A stretch of 64,000 nucleotides of DNA from Marinobacter sp. LV10R510-11A. GTDB taxonomy: Bacteria > Pseudomonadota > Gammaproteobacteria > Pseudomonadales > Oleiphilaceae. The stretch's first letter is position 1. The number at the start of each line of letters is the position of its first letter. This document shows, in pieces, positions 19,772-31,357 of this stretch. The notes under the pieces are model-generated. The model was not told where the DNA came from and did not search any database. It was given only the letters and a program-made list of their open reading frames with translations. The stretch spans positions 4,340,001 through 4,404,000 of the forward strand of contig NZ_LT907980.1 of assembly GCF_900215155.1 (NCBI RefSeq). The letters run 5' to 3'. The translations under genes were made by a program, and so were the position numbers.

Positions 19772-20497
19772 CTACAAGCGGAACTCATTGCCAAGATACA
19801 CTTCTTTGACTTGCTGGTTGGCAAGGATCGCCTCGGAGTTTCCGGAGGCAATAATATGTCCGCCAGACACGATGTAAGCGTTCTCGCAGATATCTAAGGT
19901 TTCGCGCACGTTGTGATCGGTGATCAGCACGCCTATGCCTTTATCCCGCAGGTGGCGGATGATCTGTTTGATATCACTCACGGAGATTGGGTCCACCCCG
20001 GCAAAGGGCTCGTCAAGCAGAATGAAGGCCGGCTCCATGGCCAGGGCCCGGGCAATTTCCACCCGACGCCGCTCGCCGCCAGACAGTGCCATGCCCATGC
20101 TGTCGCGGATATGGGTAATGTGGAACTCTTCTAACAGCTGCTCGAGCTTGCTCAAACGCTCCGCCCGGCTTAGGTTTTTGCGGGTTTCCAAAATCGCCAT
20201 AATGTTATCCCGCACCGAAAGCTTGCGGAATACCGAGGCCTCTTGCGGCAGATAGCCAATGCCTTTGCGGGCGCGGCCATGCATAGGTAACGGCGTGATG
20301 TCCTCGCTGTCGATGGTTATGCGGCCGTTATCGGCGTTCACCAGCCCCACGATCATGTAGAAGCAGGTGGTTTTTCCTGCACCGTTCGGGCCGAGCAGGC
20401 CGACAATCTCACCGCTGCGAATTTCCAGCGAGACATCAATGACCACTTTTTTCTGCTTATAGCTTTTCGCCAGGTTACTCGCTCTGAGAACTGCCAT
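19772..20497 (-). CDS. lptB: LPS export ABC transporter ATPase LptB
   Basis: LptB is the cytoplasmic ATPase that, with LptFG, drives lipopolysaccharide from the inner membrane along the LptC-LptA bridge. The 241-residue protein has Walker [13 protein letters not shown], the signature [16 protein letters not shown] and Walker [13 protein letters not shown]. It is followed at 19591 upstream by rpoN in the conserved kdsD-kdsC-lptC-lptA-lptB-rpoN order. Confidence 0.97.
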   Translation of the reverse strand: MAVLRASNLAKSYKQKKVVIDVSLEIRSGEIVGLLGPNGAGKTTCFYMIVGLVNADNGRITIDSEDITPLPMHGRARKGIGYLPQEASVFRKLSVRDNIMAILETRKNLSRAERLSKLEQLLEEFHITHIRDSMGMALSGGERRRVEIARALAMEPAFILLDEPFAGVDPISVSDIKQIIRHLRDKGIGVLITDHNVRETLDICENAYIVSGGHIIASGNSEAILANQQVKEVYLGNEFRL

Positions 20498-20524
20498 CGG
20501 ATTCCTGCTTACTGTTATCTGCTG

Positions 20525-21067
20525 TTAATTGCTGGAGTCGCTGCTGATGTTGCCACTGCGGGGCTGAATAACCATCTCAACTCGGCCGGGGCCGGAGCCA
20601 GTATCTTGGCTGCCTTCTGCGGTGACCACTCGCTGCTCGGTATCGTAATGAATAATGTCACCGCGGAATACGTTGCCATTTTGCTCAATCACCGCCTCCC
20701 GCTCAAAGGTAAGCTGCTTGTCAGTGGCAGACCAAGTGATGTTTCGGGCTTTGGCATCGGTTTCACCTTCACCGCTGGTGACCGGTTGCTGGTAGCGGGC
20801 GGGAGAACCGGTTGCCTCAATACGGTTGAGGCCTTCGGCGTTGCGGTACAGAACCACGCGTTCCGCTGTCAGGCGGGTTTTACCCTGAACCAGCTCTACT
20901 GCTCCGGTATAGGTGGCAATGCCTTTGCCATCGTCTAGGCGGGCACTGTCTGCGCCTACGGTAATTGGCATGTCAGAATCAAGATCAAAAGCTAAAGCCG
21001 GGCTTACAAGGTATGCGGCCAGAATCACAGCCAGTAACGTGCGCATAGAGTTATTTAGCGATTTCAT
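20525..21067 (-). CDS. lptA: LPS transport periplasmic protein LptA
   Basis: LptA forms the periplasmic bridge for LPS. The 180-residue precursor has a signal peptide ending around ALAFDLDSD and the OstA beta-jellyroll with PITVGADSARLDDGKGIATYTGAVELVQG and a C-terminal basic/polar tail. Its start overlaps lptC by 17 bp, and lptB follows 27 bp later. Confidence 0.95.
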   Translation of the reverse strand: MKSLNNSMRTLLAVILAAYLVSPALAFDLDSDMPITVGADSARLDDGKGIATYTGAVELVQGKTRLTAERVVLYRNAEGLNRIEATGSPARYQQPVTSGEGETDAKARNITWSATDKQLTFEREAVIEQNGNVFRGDIIHYDTEQRVVTAEGSQDTGSGPGRVEMVIQPRSGNISSDSSN

Positions 21068-21671
21068 AACGTCCTTCCACCTGGGAATTGAGTTCCAGAA
21101 TGCGTTTATCGATCCACGCCTTCATACCCTTTGCCCGGGTAGTGCCAACGCTGTCGGTAATTTCTACCAGATCATCGGTATAGACAGTGCCTTTGCGATT
21201 GTCCAAGGTCAGGCTTTCAGTATTCAACGTTGCTTCCCGGTCACCAATGGTTCGTAGCACACGAACGTTGCCGCTAAGGAATAACATGTCTTGATCCCTT
21301 TGTAGGCTGCCTTTCTCGGCATTCAGAACCCAAGGCCCTTCTTCTGACTTGCTGAACAGTTCTGCGCTGGGCGACTCCATAATAGCGAGGTTGCCTTCTT
21401 CAAACTGTTCGATGCGCGGGCTTGTAAAAACGATCTTGCGGTGGCCAGCTTCATCGTACGACGTGTAGCTGCTGTTGATTACAAAGCCGTCGGGTTCTGC
21501 TTCGCCCCGAAGCTGTCGGGCGTCACTGTAGCTGGACATTGGCGGTTCATCGCCTCGCCACAGCAGGAACATTGTGGCTGCAATAGTGAGCGCCAATGCC
21601 AGCATGCGTAGCCGGGGCCTGTTCGCCATGGCCAGCGTGGAGATCCGGCTGCTTTTAACGCTCTCTGCCAT
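21051..21671 (-). CDS. lptC: LPS export protein LptC
   Basis: LptC is the bitopic inner-membrane protein that takes LPS from LptBFG and hands it to LptA. The 206-residue product has an N-terminal membrane helix (about residues 21-41, MLALALTIAATMFLLW) and the beta-jellyroll domain (YTSYDEAGHRKIVFTSPRIEQF, LFLSGNVRVLRT). I chose ATG 21671 (MAESVKSSR), 2 bp after the kdsC stop; longer upstream reading overlaps kdsC. Confidence 0.94.
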   Translation of the reverse strand: MAESVKSSRISTLAMANRPRLRMLALALTIAATMFLLWRGDEPPMSSYSDARQLRGEAEPDGFVINSSYTSYDEAGHRKIVFTSPRIEQFEEGNLAIMESPSAELFSKSEEGPWVLNAEKGSLQRDQDMLFLSGNVRVLRTIGDREATLNTESLTLDNRKGTVYTDDLVEITDSVGTTRAKGMKAWIDKRILELNSQVEGRYEIAK

Positions 21672-21673
21672 GG

Positions 21674-22237
21674 TTAACGCTCCAGGTAGGGCGCTAGGGC
21701 GGCGTCTAAATGCCCCCCGGCGGTCAGCAGCAGGTCGCATAACTCTCGTACCGCGCCATTGCCTCCGGTAACCTGGGTGCAGTAATCCGCATGCTCGCGC
21801 ACCAGCCAATAGCCGTTAGGAGCCGTTACGCCAAGGCCTGAGTAGCGAATGGCCGGCAAATCAGGCAAGTCGTCGCCCATATAGGCGATTGCCTCCGGCG
21901 GTATGCCCAGTGTGCTCACCAATTCTTGCAGGGCGACCTTTTTATCTTCGCGCCCTTGCATTAGATGGGGAATCCCCAGGTCTTGCATGCGTTTTTCGGT
22001 CAACGGTGAACTGCGGCCAGTAATGACGGCAACGTTGATTCCCGCCGCCATAATCTGTTTCAGTCCCAGCCCATCCAGAATATTGAAGCCTTTCACTTCA
22101 TCGCCCTTGGCGCTGAAGTAGATCTTGCCATCGCTCATAATGCCGTCAACGTCTAGGGCGACAAGCTTGATACGCGAAGCTTTGGCGAGCAGAGTTTCCG
22201 GCCAGTTTTCTGCCCATGGGTTTTTAAGATCTGCCAT
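21674..22237 (-). CDS. kdsC: 3-deoxy-D-manno-octulosonate 8-phosphate phosphatase
   Basis: KdsC removes the phosphate from Kdo-8-phosphate, giving Kdo for the LPS core. The 187-residue HAD-family enzyme shows the nucleophile motif LVALDVDGIMSDG, the threonine motif AVITGRSS and the motif IV aspartates in YMGDDLPDLPA. It abuts kdsD with no gap and lptC with 2 bp, so these genes are surely co-transcribed. Confidence 0.96.
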   Translation of the reverse strand: MADLKNPWAENWPETLLAKASRIKLVALDVDGIMSDGKIYFSAKGDEVKGFNILDGLGLKQIMAAGINVAVITGRSSPLTEKRMQDLGIPHLMQGREDKKVALQELVSTLGIPPEAIAYMGDDLPDLPAIRYSGLGVTAPNGYWLVREHADYCTQVTGGNGAVRELCDLLLTAGGHLDAALAPYLER

Positions 22238-23218
22238 TTAAATCACTCCGGCCCGAAGCAGGTCGTGCATGTTGATGGCACCGACTAGAGTGCCTTGGGC
22301 GTCAACAACCGGGAGCGCACTGATTTTCAAGCCTTCCATCACGTTAAGCGCTTCTGCAGCAAGCTGGTCAGGCTGAATGGCTCTTCCGTTGCGTGTCATC
22401 ACATCTCGCATGGGGGTGGTGTGCACGTCGATCGCTTTGTCGAGAGTCCGGCGCAAGTCGCCGTCGGTGAAAATGCCTGACATGGCGCCGGTAGCGTTCA
22501 CAATGGTGGTCATGCCCAGCCCTTTGCGGGACATCTCCAGCAAAGCACCGCTCAGTGTGGTGTCCTCTTTTACGATGGGTATGCGGTCGCCGGTATGCAT
22601 AATGTCCGATACGCGCAGTAAGAGTTTGCGCCCCAAGCTGCCGCCGGGATGTGAGAATGCAAAATCTTCCGCGCTGAAGCCACGGGCTTCCAGCAACGCG
22701 ACGGCCAAGGCATCGCCCATCACCAGAGTTGCGGTTGTGCTGGATGTCGGTGCTAGGCCGAGCGGGCAAGCCTCTGTTTCAACGCTTACATCTAGGTTCG
22801 CCACCGCCTCTTTTGCCAGTGTGGAGTTGGGGTTGCCGGTCATGCTGATCAGAGGTGCGCCCATGCGTTTGATAAGTGGCAAAATGGTAACCACCTCGCT
22901 GGTGTTGCCACTGTTTGAAATAGCAATAACCACATCCTGGCTTGTAATCATTCCCATGTCGCCGTGGCTGGCCTCCCCGGGATGAACAAAGAATGAGGGG
23001 GTTCCGGTGCTGGCAAGCGTGGCCGCAATCTTGTGGCCAATATGGCCGGATTTTCCCATGCCGGTCACCACAACTCGGCCCTTGCATGCCATGATTACTT
23101 CGCAAGCACGTATAAAGTGGTCGTCGATGCGGTTTTCCAAGGCGCTGATTGCATCCCGCTCAATGCGGATGGCCTGGAGAGCGGGGTTACGGAAATCGTA
23201 CGTTCTGCATTCAGTCAT
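22238..23218 (-). CDS. kdsD: Arabinose-5-phosphate isomerase
   Basis: KdsD makes arabinose-5-phosphate from ribulose-5-phosphate, the first step to Kdo. The 326-residue protein has an N-terminal SIS domain (GMGKSGHIGHKIAATLASTG, SNSGNTSEVV, GLAPTSSTTATLVMGDALA) and two C-terminal CBS domains (about residues 210-326). It is the first gene of the minus-strand Kdo/LPS cluster and diverges from mlaF across 277 bp. Confidence 0.96.
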   Translation of the reverse strand: MTECRTYDFRNPALQAIRIERDAISALENRIDDHFIRACEVIMACKGRVVVTGMGKSGHIGHKIAATLASTGTPSFFVHPGEASHGDMGMITSQDVVIAISNSGNTSEVVTILPLIKRMGAPLISMTGNPNSTLAKEAVANLDVSVETEACPLGLAPTSSTTATLVMGDALAVALLEARGFSAEDFAFSHPGGSLGRKLLLRVSDIMHTGDRIPIVKEDTTLSGALLEMSRKGLGMTTIVNATGAMSGIFTDGDLRRTLDKAIDVHTTPMRDVMTRNGRAIQPDQLAAEALNVMEGLKISALPVVDAQGTLVGAINMHDLLRAGVI

Positions 23219-23439
23219 CGGGCGAAGAACCTGCTTTCTCGTTGGCGCCTTCTATTTGAAAAGACGGGGTTGTGAAGAGGGTTGCGATTAGGTTGGTGGA
23301 GTATAACATTTCCCGCAAGCTGAGCAGTCGGGTTACGGCAATTGATCATTGCTATCAATTCATTTTAAGAACCATCGATTGAGCTTGAGCGCTCCTTGGC
23401 ATAATGTAGCCGCTCTTTGAATACTAAGTGCCATGGGCC

Positions 23440-23502
23440 GAAAGCTAAGGGCTATGAGCTGAAAGCTAAGGGCTATGAGCTGAAAGGTAAGGACTATGGG
23501 TT
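23440..23502 (+). repeat. Three 21-bp tandem repeats carrying ATG codons in front of mlaF
   Basis: Two identical 21-bp copies (23440-23460 and 23461-23481) and a diverged third (23482-23502) lead into mlaF. Each copy holds a purine-rich TAAGG-like ribosome site and an ATG spaced by exactly 21 bp. In the first two copies ATG is followed by AGC TGA, giving two-codon open frames; in the third the ATG is the mlaF start. Confidence 0.85.
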
Positions 23503-24308
23503 TACGCTCGTACATTTCACTGAAGGACGTTGTGTTTTCCCGCGCTGATCGCCGTATTTTTGACGGTGTGTCCGTGGAGATTCCCCGTGGGAAAATCACT
23601 GCCATTATGGGCCCCAGCGGCAGCGGCAAAACTACCTTGCTGCGACTGATCGGCGGCCAGCTACAGCCAGATTCCGGCGACGTGACCGTGGATGGCCACT
23701 CAGTGCCGAAGCTGGGCCGCAAGGAACTTTATTCATTGCGGGAAAAAATGGGCATGTTGTTCCAGAGCGGTGCGCTGTTTACCGATCTGAGTGTATTCGA
23801 GAACGTGGCCTTTCCCTTGCGTGTACACACCAAGCTCCCTGAAGACATGATTCACGACATTGTGCTGATGAAGCTCGAGGCTGTCGGCCTACGGGGCGCG
23901 CGCAAACTGATGCCGTCTGAACTTTCCGGTGGTATGACCCGGCGTGTCGCCTTGGCCCGTAGTATCGCTATGGACCCGGAACTGATCATGTACGATGAGC
24001 CATTCGCCGGCCAGGACCCGATCGCCATGGGTGTGCTGGTAAAATTAATCCGTGATCTGAACAGTTCCATGGGGCTTACCAGTGTTCTGGTGTCTCACGA
24101 TGTAAAAGAGTCTCTGAGCATTTGCCATTACGCATGCATTATTGCCGACGGAAAAGTGATCGGTACCGGCACGCCAGCCGAGCTGCAGGAACATCCGTCA
24201 GAACAGGTGCGGCAGTTTTTGCAGGGGTATCCGGATGGCCCTGTGCCATTCCACTACCCATCTGCTGCGGCGGCTGAGGATTTCGGGCTTGTGGGAGGTG
24301 TGTCGTGA
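23496..24308 (+). CDS. mlaF: Phospholipid ABC transporter ATPase MlaF
   Basis: MlaF powers the MlaFEDB inner-membrane complex that moves phospholipids between the outer and inner membranes and preserves lipid asymmetry. The 270-residue protein has Walker [14 protein letters not shown], signature [15 protein letters not shown] and Walker [13 protein letters not shown]. The chosen ATG has GGTAAGG 5 bp upstream and lies in the third copy of a tandem repeat. Its end overlaps mlaE by 4 bp, opening mlaFEDCB-ibaG-murA. Confidence 0.96.
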   Translation: MGLRSYISLKDVVFSRADRRIFDGVSVEIPRGKITAIMGPSGSGKTTLLRLIGGQLQPDSGDVTVDGHSVPKLGRKELYSLREKMGMLFQSGALFTDLSVFENVAFPLRVHTKLPEDMIHDIVLMKLEAVGLRGARKLMPSELSGGMTRRVALARSIAMDPELIMYDEPFAGQDPIAMGVLVKLIRDLNSSMGLTSVLVSHDVKESLSICHYACIIADGKVIGTGTPAELQEHPSEQVRQFLQGYPDGPVPFHYPSAAAAEDFGLVGGVS

Positions 24309-25087
24309 TCGATTGGGTCGCGTCCTTCGGGCGCAGTGGGGTGGGTCTCGTGATCGCCTTTGGTCGCGCCGGCCGCTTTCTGGCGAGCGCGCTGGTAGGT
24401 GTTCCGCGCCTGGCAACCGGCTTTCCTCTATTATTGAAACAGCTGTATTCGGTCGGCGTGTTGTCGTTGGCCATTGTGGTGGTGTCTGGCCTGTTCATTG
24501 GCATGGTGCTGGGCCTTCAGGGTTACACGATTCTGAGCGATTTCGGCTCCGAAGCGGCGATCGGCCAGATGATAGCGCTTACTCTTGTGCGCGAACTGGG
24601 GCCGGTTGTAACCGCTTTGCTGTTTGCTGGGCGCGCAGGTTCTGCGCTCACGGCCGAGATTGGCCTGATGAAAGCGACCGAGCAGCTGTCCAGTTTGGAA
24701 ATGATGGGCGTAGATCCTTTGCGCCGGGTTATTGCGCCTAGGTTCTGGGCAGGTTTCTTGGCGATGCCGGTGCTGGCGGTTATCTTCTCTGCAGTGGGTA
24801 TCTGGGGCGGCATGCTGGTTGGCGTAGAATGGCTTGGCGTGTTTGAAGGCTCCTACTGGGGCAACATGCAGGCCTCCGTGGATTTCTGGGACGACGTGGT
24901 AAACGGCGTGATCAAAAGCGTTGTATTCGGGTTTGTGTGCGCCTGGATTGCCGTTTACCAAGGCTATGCCTGTGTACCCACATCAGCAGGAATCAGCTCG
25001 GCCACCACGAAAACCGTGGTGTACTCCTCGCTGGCCGTGCTGGGGCTAGATTTTGTGCTCACCGCCGTAATGTTCGGCAACTTCTAA
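24305..25087 (+). CDS. mlaE: Phospholipid ABC transporter permease MlaE
   Basis: MlaE is the permease of the Mla system. The 260-residue hydrophobic protein shows the family segment [20 protein letters not shown] followed by [20 protein letters not shown] and about five or six membrane helices. It starts in the ATGA-type overlap with mlaF and precedes mlaD by 34 bp. Confidence 0.96.
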   Translation: MIDWVASFGRSGVGLVIAFGRAGRFLASALVGVPRLATGFPLLLKQLYSVGVLSLAIVVVSGLFIGMVLGLQGYTILSDFGSEAAIGQMIALTLVRELGPVVTALLFAGRAGSALTAEIGLMKATEQLSSLEMMGVDPLRRVIAPRFWAGFLAMPVLAVIFSAVGIWGGMLVGVEWLGVFEGSYWGNMQASVDFWDDVVNGVIKSVVFGFVCAWIAVYQGYACVPTSAGISSATTKTVVYSSLAVLGLDFVLTAVMFGNF

Positions 25088-25121
25088 TAAACGACTGACG
25101 AGATAACACCGGGAGCCGGTA

Positions 25122-25571
25122 ATGACACAAAGAAAAACGGATATCACAGTTGGCCTGTTTATGTTGGCCGGGCTGGCTGCGTTGCTGTTTTTGGCGCTAC
25201 AGGTAAGCGGGCTATCGCCAAAATCCGCCGAAAGCACTTACACTATTTACGCAGATTTTAACGACACCGGCGGCATCACGCCCCGGGGCCGGGTTTCTAT
25301 GGCGGGGGTAACGGTAGGCAGTATCGATTCCATCAGCCTGAACAAAGAAACCTTTCAAGCGCGTGTGGCCATGTCTATCTATGGCGACGTAGACAATATT
25401 CCGGCCGACAGCGCTGCAGTAATACGTACATCCGGTCTATTGGGTGAGCAGTACATTGATATATCCATTGGTGGGGAAATGGACTCTCTCGCAGCTGGTG
25501 ATACGTTTTATTCCACTCAGTCCGCCATGAATATTGAGCGGCTGATCAGCAATTTCGCATCTGGCAAGTAA
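25122..25571 (+). CDS. mlaD: MCE-domain lipid-binding protein MlaD
   Basis: MlaD forms a hexameric MCE ring on the periplasmic face of the transporter. The 149-residue protein has one N-terminal membrane helix (residues 7-27) and a single MCE domain with GGITPRGRVSMAGVTVGSI and IRTSGLLGEQYIDISIGG. GGGAG-type ribosome site precedes the ATG. Confidence 0.95.
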   Translation: MTQRKTDITVGLFMLAGLAALLFLALQVSGLSPKSAESTYTIYADFNDTGGITPRGRVSMAGVTVGSIDSISLNKETFQARVAMSIYGDVDNIPADSAAVIRTSGLLGEQYIDISIGGEMDSLAAGDTFYSTQSAMNIERLISNFASGK

Positions 25572-25610
25572 GCCGCTCAACCGGCTCCGATATAGCGCAG
25601 GAGAACTCAG

Positions 25611-26264
25611 ATGATTGCATTAACGAAACGATTTTTTCTCGCACTGACCCTGATGGCGTTTTGTGTGGCATCCGCTCAGGCGGGCCCAGAAGAAGACCTG
25701 CTGCAGTACGTAGACGACAACACCCAGCAGCTGGTGGATCAGCTTAATGCGGAACGCGGGCTTTACGAACGTGATCCGGAAGCTTTCTACAAAAATATGG
25801 ACGATGCTTTAGACGGTTTCGTGGATTTTCGCCGGATCGCCGCGCGGGTAATGGGGCGCTATGCGCGCCAGACTTCGCCTGAGCAGCGGGACGAATTTGT
25901 CGTTAAGTTCAAGCGCAGCCTGTTCGACAGCTACGCCCAAGCTTTGGTAAGCGCCGAAGATTTCAAAATCAAAGTGAACGACGCCACGATTAATCCGCAG
26001 GATGACAACCGTGCTTCGGTGACGATGGAAGTGATTACGGCCTCTGGCAACCGCCATTCCGTGACTTACTCCATGTACCGCAAGGCAGATAGCGACTGGA
26101 TGATGGAAAACGTGATTGTCGAAGGGGTTAACATAGGCCTTTCATTCCGGGATCGCTTTACCCAGGAAATGGAAGCAAGCCGCGGGCAGCTTCAGGTTGT
26201 GATTGACGGGTGGAGCGATGCCGTGAAATCTTTCAATCTAGAAAATGAAGTAAACAAATCATGA
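25611..26264 (+). CDS. mlaC: Periplasmic phospholipid-binding protein MlaC
   Basis: MlaC shuttles phospholipids between the outer-membrane MlaA complex and MlaFEDB. The 217-residue precursor has a signal peptide ending near ASAQAGPEED and the mixed alpha/beta fold with RIAARVMGRYARQTSPEQRDEF and VEGVNIGLSFRDRFTQEM. A GGAG ribosome site precedes the ATG. It overlaps mlaB by 4 bp. Confidence 0.95.
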   Translation: MIALTKRFFLALTLMAFCVASAQAGPEEDLLQYVDDNTQQLVDQLNAERGLYERDPEAFYKNMDDALDGFVDFRRIAARVMGRYARQTSPEQRDEFVVKFKRSLFDSYAQALVSAEDFKIKVNDATINPQDDNRASVTMEVITASGNRHSVTYSMYRKADSDWMMENVIVEGVNIGLSFRDRFTQEMEASRGQLQVVIDGWSDAVKSFNLENEVNKS

Positions 26265-26578
26265 GTGCAGAAGCCCCAAGCGTGCAGTTAAAGCAAGGCG
26301 TGCTCTTGGTTTCCGGCGCAATCGACGTTCACACCGTTATATCGCTACGGGCCGAGGGCGAACGGCTGATCAAAACAGCCAGTGAGAGCCCGAAAAGCCT
26401 AGTGGTTAATCTCCAAGGCTTGTCCACAACCCTCAGCGCTGTTCTCTCTATGCTCCTGTGCTGGAGTCGGTTGGCTAAAAAACAGGGCATTTCGCTGTCT
26501 TTCGCAGAGGCGCCAGAACGCCTTGTTTCTCTTGCCGCTTTGAGCAACCTCGAGGATTGGTTACAATCCCGCCCCTGA
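26261..26578 (+). CDS. mlaB: STAS-domain protein MlaB
   Basis: MlaB is a cytoplasmic STAS-domain subunit that stabilises MlaF. The 105-residue protein shows a STAS-like fold (VLLVSGAIDVHTVISLRAEG, VVNLQGLSTTLSAVLSMLLCW) with the conserved hydroxyl-rich loop. Short and divergent in sequence, but overlap with mlaC and the position make the call firm. Confidence 0.9.
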   Translation: MSAEAPSVQLKQGVLLVSGAIDVHTVISLRAEGERLIKTASESPKSLVVNLQGLSTTLSAVLSMLLCWSRLAKKQGISLSFAEAPERLVSLAALSNLEDWLQSRP

Positions 26579-26603
26579 TTTCAAAAATACCCGAGGAGTT
26601 ACT

Positions 26604-28137
<1,534 letters not shown>

Positions 28138-28166
28138 CAGACACACACGGGAAACCGGAAGGACGC

Positions 28167-28805
28167 ATGACAGATTTCATTACCATCGCTTTGTCGAAGG
28201 GGCGAATCCTGGACGAAACCCTGCCACTGCTGGCGGAAGCCGGGATTGAGCTGGTCGATGACATCAAAAAATCGCGAAAGCTGGTGTTTCCCACCACCCA
28301 TCCGAACGTGCGCATACTGATTCTGCGGGCAACCGACGTGCCTACCTATGTGCAGTACGGCGGCGCGGATTTGGGTGTCACCGGCAAGGACGTGCTGATG
28401 GAGCACGGTGGCGAAGGGCTGTACGAACCGTTAGATCTGAACATCGCCCGTTGCCGCCTGATGACCGCAGGCCCCAAAGGCGAAACCCCTCCGGTTGGGC
28501 GTATCCGTGTCGCAACCAAGTTCGTCAATTTGGCGCGCCGGTATTACGCGGCGCAGGGTCGCCAGGCCGACATCATCAAGCTTTATGGTGCGATGGAACT
28601 GGCGCCGATTCTGGGCTTGGCGGATGAGATTGTCGATATCGTGGATACGGGTAATACCTTGAAGGCTAACGGACTAGAAGCGCGGGAGCTGATCGACCAC
28701 ATCAGCACTCGGCTGGTGGTGAATCGTGCCTCCATGAAAATGAAGCATGAGCGGATTAACCCCATTATTGAGAATATGGCTGCGGCCGTTGATAAACGCA
28801 GATAA
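28167..28805 (+). CDS. hisG: ATP phosphoribosyltransferase, short form
   Basis: HisG catalyses the first step of histidine synthesis (ATP plus PRPP). This is the 212-residue short form, which lacks the C-terminal regulatory domain and normally needs HisZ, not found in this window. Motifs include [31 protein letters not shown] and [14 protein letters not shown]. The ATG at 28167 has a GGAAGGA site. It follows murA by 29 bp. Confidence 0.96.
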   Translation: MTDFITIALSKGRILDETLPLLAEAGIELVDDIKKSRKLVFPTTHPNVRILILRATDVPTYVQYGGADLGVTGKDVLMEHGGEGLYEPLDLNIARCRLMTAGPKGETPPVGRIRVATKFVNLARRYYAAQGRQADIIKLYGAMELAPILGLADEIVDIVDTGNTLKANGLEARELIDHISTRLVVNRASMKMKHERINPIIENMAAAVDKRR

Positions 28806-28832
28806 CGTGTAATCCAAAGCAGGACTTGAGAA

Positions 28833-30143
28833 ATGACCGTTAACATCAGGCGATTGAACGCTTCCCAAAGTGACTTTGACAGTGAGTTGGCGAAATTGCT
28901 GGCTTGGGACGACAGTGTTGATCATCAGGTGAACGAGACGGTGCGTCATATCCTGCATGAAGTGAAAACCCGTGGCGATCAGGCAGTTTTGGAGTTCACA
29001 GAAAAGTTTGATCGGCTAAAAGTTGCCAGTGTTGCAGAACTGGAAATGAGCCAGAGTCGCTTGCAGCAAGCCTTGAAGGCCATTCCAGAAGATCAGCGTG
29101 TTGCGTTGGAGAAAGCTGCAGCGCGAGTTCGGGATTACCACGAACGGCAGAATCAGAAATCCTGGCAGTATCAGGACGAAGACGGCACCGTGCTGGGCCA
29201 GAAAGTAACGCCCCTGGATCGCGCTGGTCTCTACGTGCCCGGCGGAAAAGCTGCTTATCCTTCTTCCGTTTTGATGAACGCCATCCCCGCGAAAGTGGCC
29301 GGCGTGGGTGAAATTATCATGGTGGTTCCCACTCCAGATGGTGTGGTGAACGACTTGGTATTGGCTGCAGCCGCTATCGCATGTGTTGATCGTGTATTCA
29401 CCGTAGGCGGCGCACAGGCAGTGGGTGCTCTGGCATACGGAACAGAAACCATCCCAGCCGTAGACAAAATCGTGGGTCCCGGCAACATCTTCGTCGCCAC
29501 CGCCAAGCGCGAAGTATTCGGCACGGTCGGCATCGACATGATCGCCGGCCCCTCGGAAATACTCGTGATCTGCGACGGCAAAACCGACCCAGATTGGATC
29601 GCCATGGACTTGTTCTCTCAAGCTGAACACGACGAACAAGCCCAGTCCATCCTGATTAGCCCAGATGCGGGCTTCCTCGATGCCGTAGAGGCCAGCATCA
29701 ACAGGCTGCTGCCCACCATGGAGCGCGCCGACATCATCCGCACCTCCATGACCGACCGCGCAGCCCTGATCCAGGTCGCCGACCTAAGCGAAGCCGCCAA
29801 AGTCTCCAACCGAATCGCCCCCGAACACTTGGAGTTGTCCGTAGAGGATCCCAAAACCCTACTGGATGAAATCCGCCACGCCGGCGCCATCTTCCTGGGC
29901 CGCTATACAGCGGAAGCCCTGGGCGACTACTGCGCAGGCCCAAACCACGTGCTACCGACCAGCGGCACAGCTCGGTTCTCGTCACCGCTGGGCGTCTACG
30001 ACTTCCAGAAACGCTCATCCATCATCGGTTTCACCGCCCAAGGCGCGGATCGGATGGGGCGGGTTGCATCGGTTTTAGCAAGAGGCGAGGGCCTGACGGC
30101 CCACGCGCGGTCTGCGGAATATAGGATTAAATACGATGAGTAA
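28833..30143 (+). CDS. hisD: Histidinol dehydrogenase
   Basis: HisD performs the last two oxidations to histidine using NAD and zinc. The 436-residue product shows [48 protein letters not shown] and the zinc/catalytic segment [14 protein letters not shown]. It ends inside hisC with an 8-bp overlap. Confidence 0.97.
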   Translation: MTVNIRRLNASQSDFDSELAKLLAWDDSVDHQVNETVRHILHEVKTRGDQAVLEFTEKFDRLKVASVAELEMSQSRLQQALKAIPEDQRVALEKAAARVRDYHERQNQKSWQYQDEDGTVLGQKVTPLDRAGLYVPGGKAAYPSSVLMNAIPAKVAGVGEIIMVVPTPDGVVNDLVLAAAAIACVDRVFTVGGAQAVGALAYGTETIPAVDKIVGPGNIFVATAKREVFGTVGIDMIAGPSEILVICDGKTDPDWIAMDLFSQAEHDEQAQSILISPDAGFLDAVEASINRLLPTMERADIIRTSMTDRAALIQVADLSEAAKVSNRIAPEHLELSVEDPKTLLDEIRHAGAIFLGRYTAEALGDYCAGPNHVLPTSGTARFSSPLGVYDFQKRSSIIGFTAQGADRMGRVASVLARGEGLTAHARSAEYRIKYDE

Positions 30144-31188
30144 ATTCTGGAGTCCTTTGGTCAGAGGTTTGGTTCCCTACGTACCCGGCGAACAACCGAA
30201 AATGGCCAACCTGGTAAAGCTGAACACCAACGAAAATCCGTACGGTCCCTCGCCCAAAGTCATCGAAGCCATACAGGCCGAACTCAATGACAGCCTCCGC
30301 CTCTATCCAGACCCGGAAGGCGAAAGCCTGCGCGGCACCATCGCCAACTACCACAGCGTAAAGCCAGAACAGATATTCCTAGGCAACGGCTCAGACGAAG
30401 TTCTGGCCCACATATTTCACGCCCTGTTCCAGCACGGCCAACCCATCCTATACCCGGATGTAACCTACAGCTTCTACCCGGTGTACTGCGGCCTCTACAA
30501 CATAGAAGGCAAAACCGTACCCCTGACAGACAGCTTCGAAATCGATCCCCAAGATTACAAACAACCCAACGGCGGGATCATCTTCCCCAACCCTAACGCG
30601 CCCACCGGCCGTTACCTTGGGCTTGAGCACGTAGAGACAATCCTTCAGGCGAACTCCGAGCGTGTTGTCGTGGTCGATGAGGCTTACGTGGATTTTGGCG
30701 GCGAATCCGCCATCAAGCTTGTTGATAAGTATCCCAACCTATTGGTCTGCCAAACGCTCTCTAAAGCCCGTTCCTTGGCAGGCCTCCGCGTAGGCTTCGC
30801 CATCGGCCACCCGGATCTAATCGAAGCCCTGAATCGCGTCAAAAACAGCTTCAACAGCTATCCTCTGGACAGGCTTGCACTGGCTGGCGCCAAAGCCGCC
30901 TACGAAGACAAAGCCTGGTTCCAGAAGTCCTGTGAAGGTGTGATTTCTGAGCGTGAGCGTGTCACCGAGGCCCTGGAATGCCTGGGCTTTGAGGTACTGC
31001 CTTCCAAAGCTAACTTCGTTTTCGCCCGTCACGAACAGAAGTCCGGTAAAAGTCTGGCGAAAGCCCTCAGAGAGCAGGGTGTCATCGTTCGCCATTTTAA
31101 TAAGCCTAGAATTAGCGAATTTTTAAGGGTTACCATTGGTACGCCAGAGCAGAATGACGCGTTAATTTCTGGCCTTAAATCTCTGTAA
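30136..31188 (+). CDS. hisC: Histidinol-phosphate aminotransferase
   Basis: HisC is a PLP-dependent fold-type I aminotransferase (imidazole-acetol phosphate to histidinol phosphate). The 350-residue protein shows [26 protein letters not shown] and the PLP lysine in [20 protein letters not shown]. It ends the murA-hisGDC run and is followed by the large palindrome at 31208. Confidence 0.96.
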   Translation: MSKFWSPLVRGLVPYVPGEQPKMANLVKLNTNENPYGPSPKVIEAIQAELNDSLRLYPDPEGESLRGTIANYHSVKPEQIFLGNGSDEVLAHIFHALFQHGQPILYPDVTYSFYPVYCGLYNIEGKTVPLTDSFEIDPQDYKQPNGGIIFPNPNAPTGRYLGLEHVETILQANSERVVVVDEAYVDFGGESAIKLVDKYPNLLVCQTLSKARSLAGLRVGFAIGHPDLIEALNRVKNSFNSYPLDRLALAGAKAAYEDKAWFQKSCEGVISERERVTEALECLGFEVLPSKANFVFARHEQKSGKSLAKALREQGVIVRHFNKPRISEFLRVTIGTPEQNDALISGLKSL

Positions 31189-31207
31189 ACGACTGAAGTC
31201 TGATCAA

Positions 31208-31321
31208 GGCTGGCAGGGAGAGAGGGCGTTCCGGGAATGTCGGAGGCCATGGATGGCCGGAGTCAAGCGCACATGGATGTGCTCGTAGCGGTTCCCGGAA
31301 CGCCCTCTCTCCCTGCTAGCC
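31208..31321. repeat. Cloverleaf-like palindromic element
   Basis: Two 29-bp outer arms (31208-31236 and 31293-31321) match with one mismatch. Inside lie two smaller perfect hairpins, GGCCA-TGGA-TGGCC (31245-31258) and GCACA-TGGA-TGTGC (31269-31282), both with the same TGGA loop. The whole could fold as a three-way junction in DNA or RNA. No protein-coding content. I recognise this as the type of intergenic repeat seen in marine gammaproteobacteria, from memory only. Confidence 0.85.
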
Positions 31322-31357
31322 GGCAACTCCAGTGTTTAAGTTAAAAGAGGATCAAGC

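Noticed and set aside
31208..31321. tRNA gene
   Set aside because: The cloverleaf shape invites it, but arm lengths (29 bp outer stem), loops of four bases and lack of T-loop and anticodon features rule it out.
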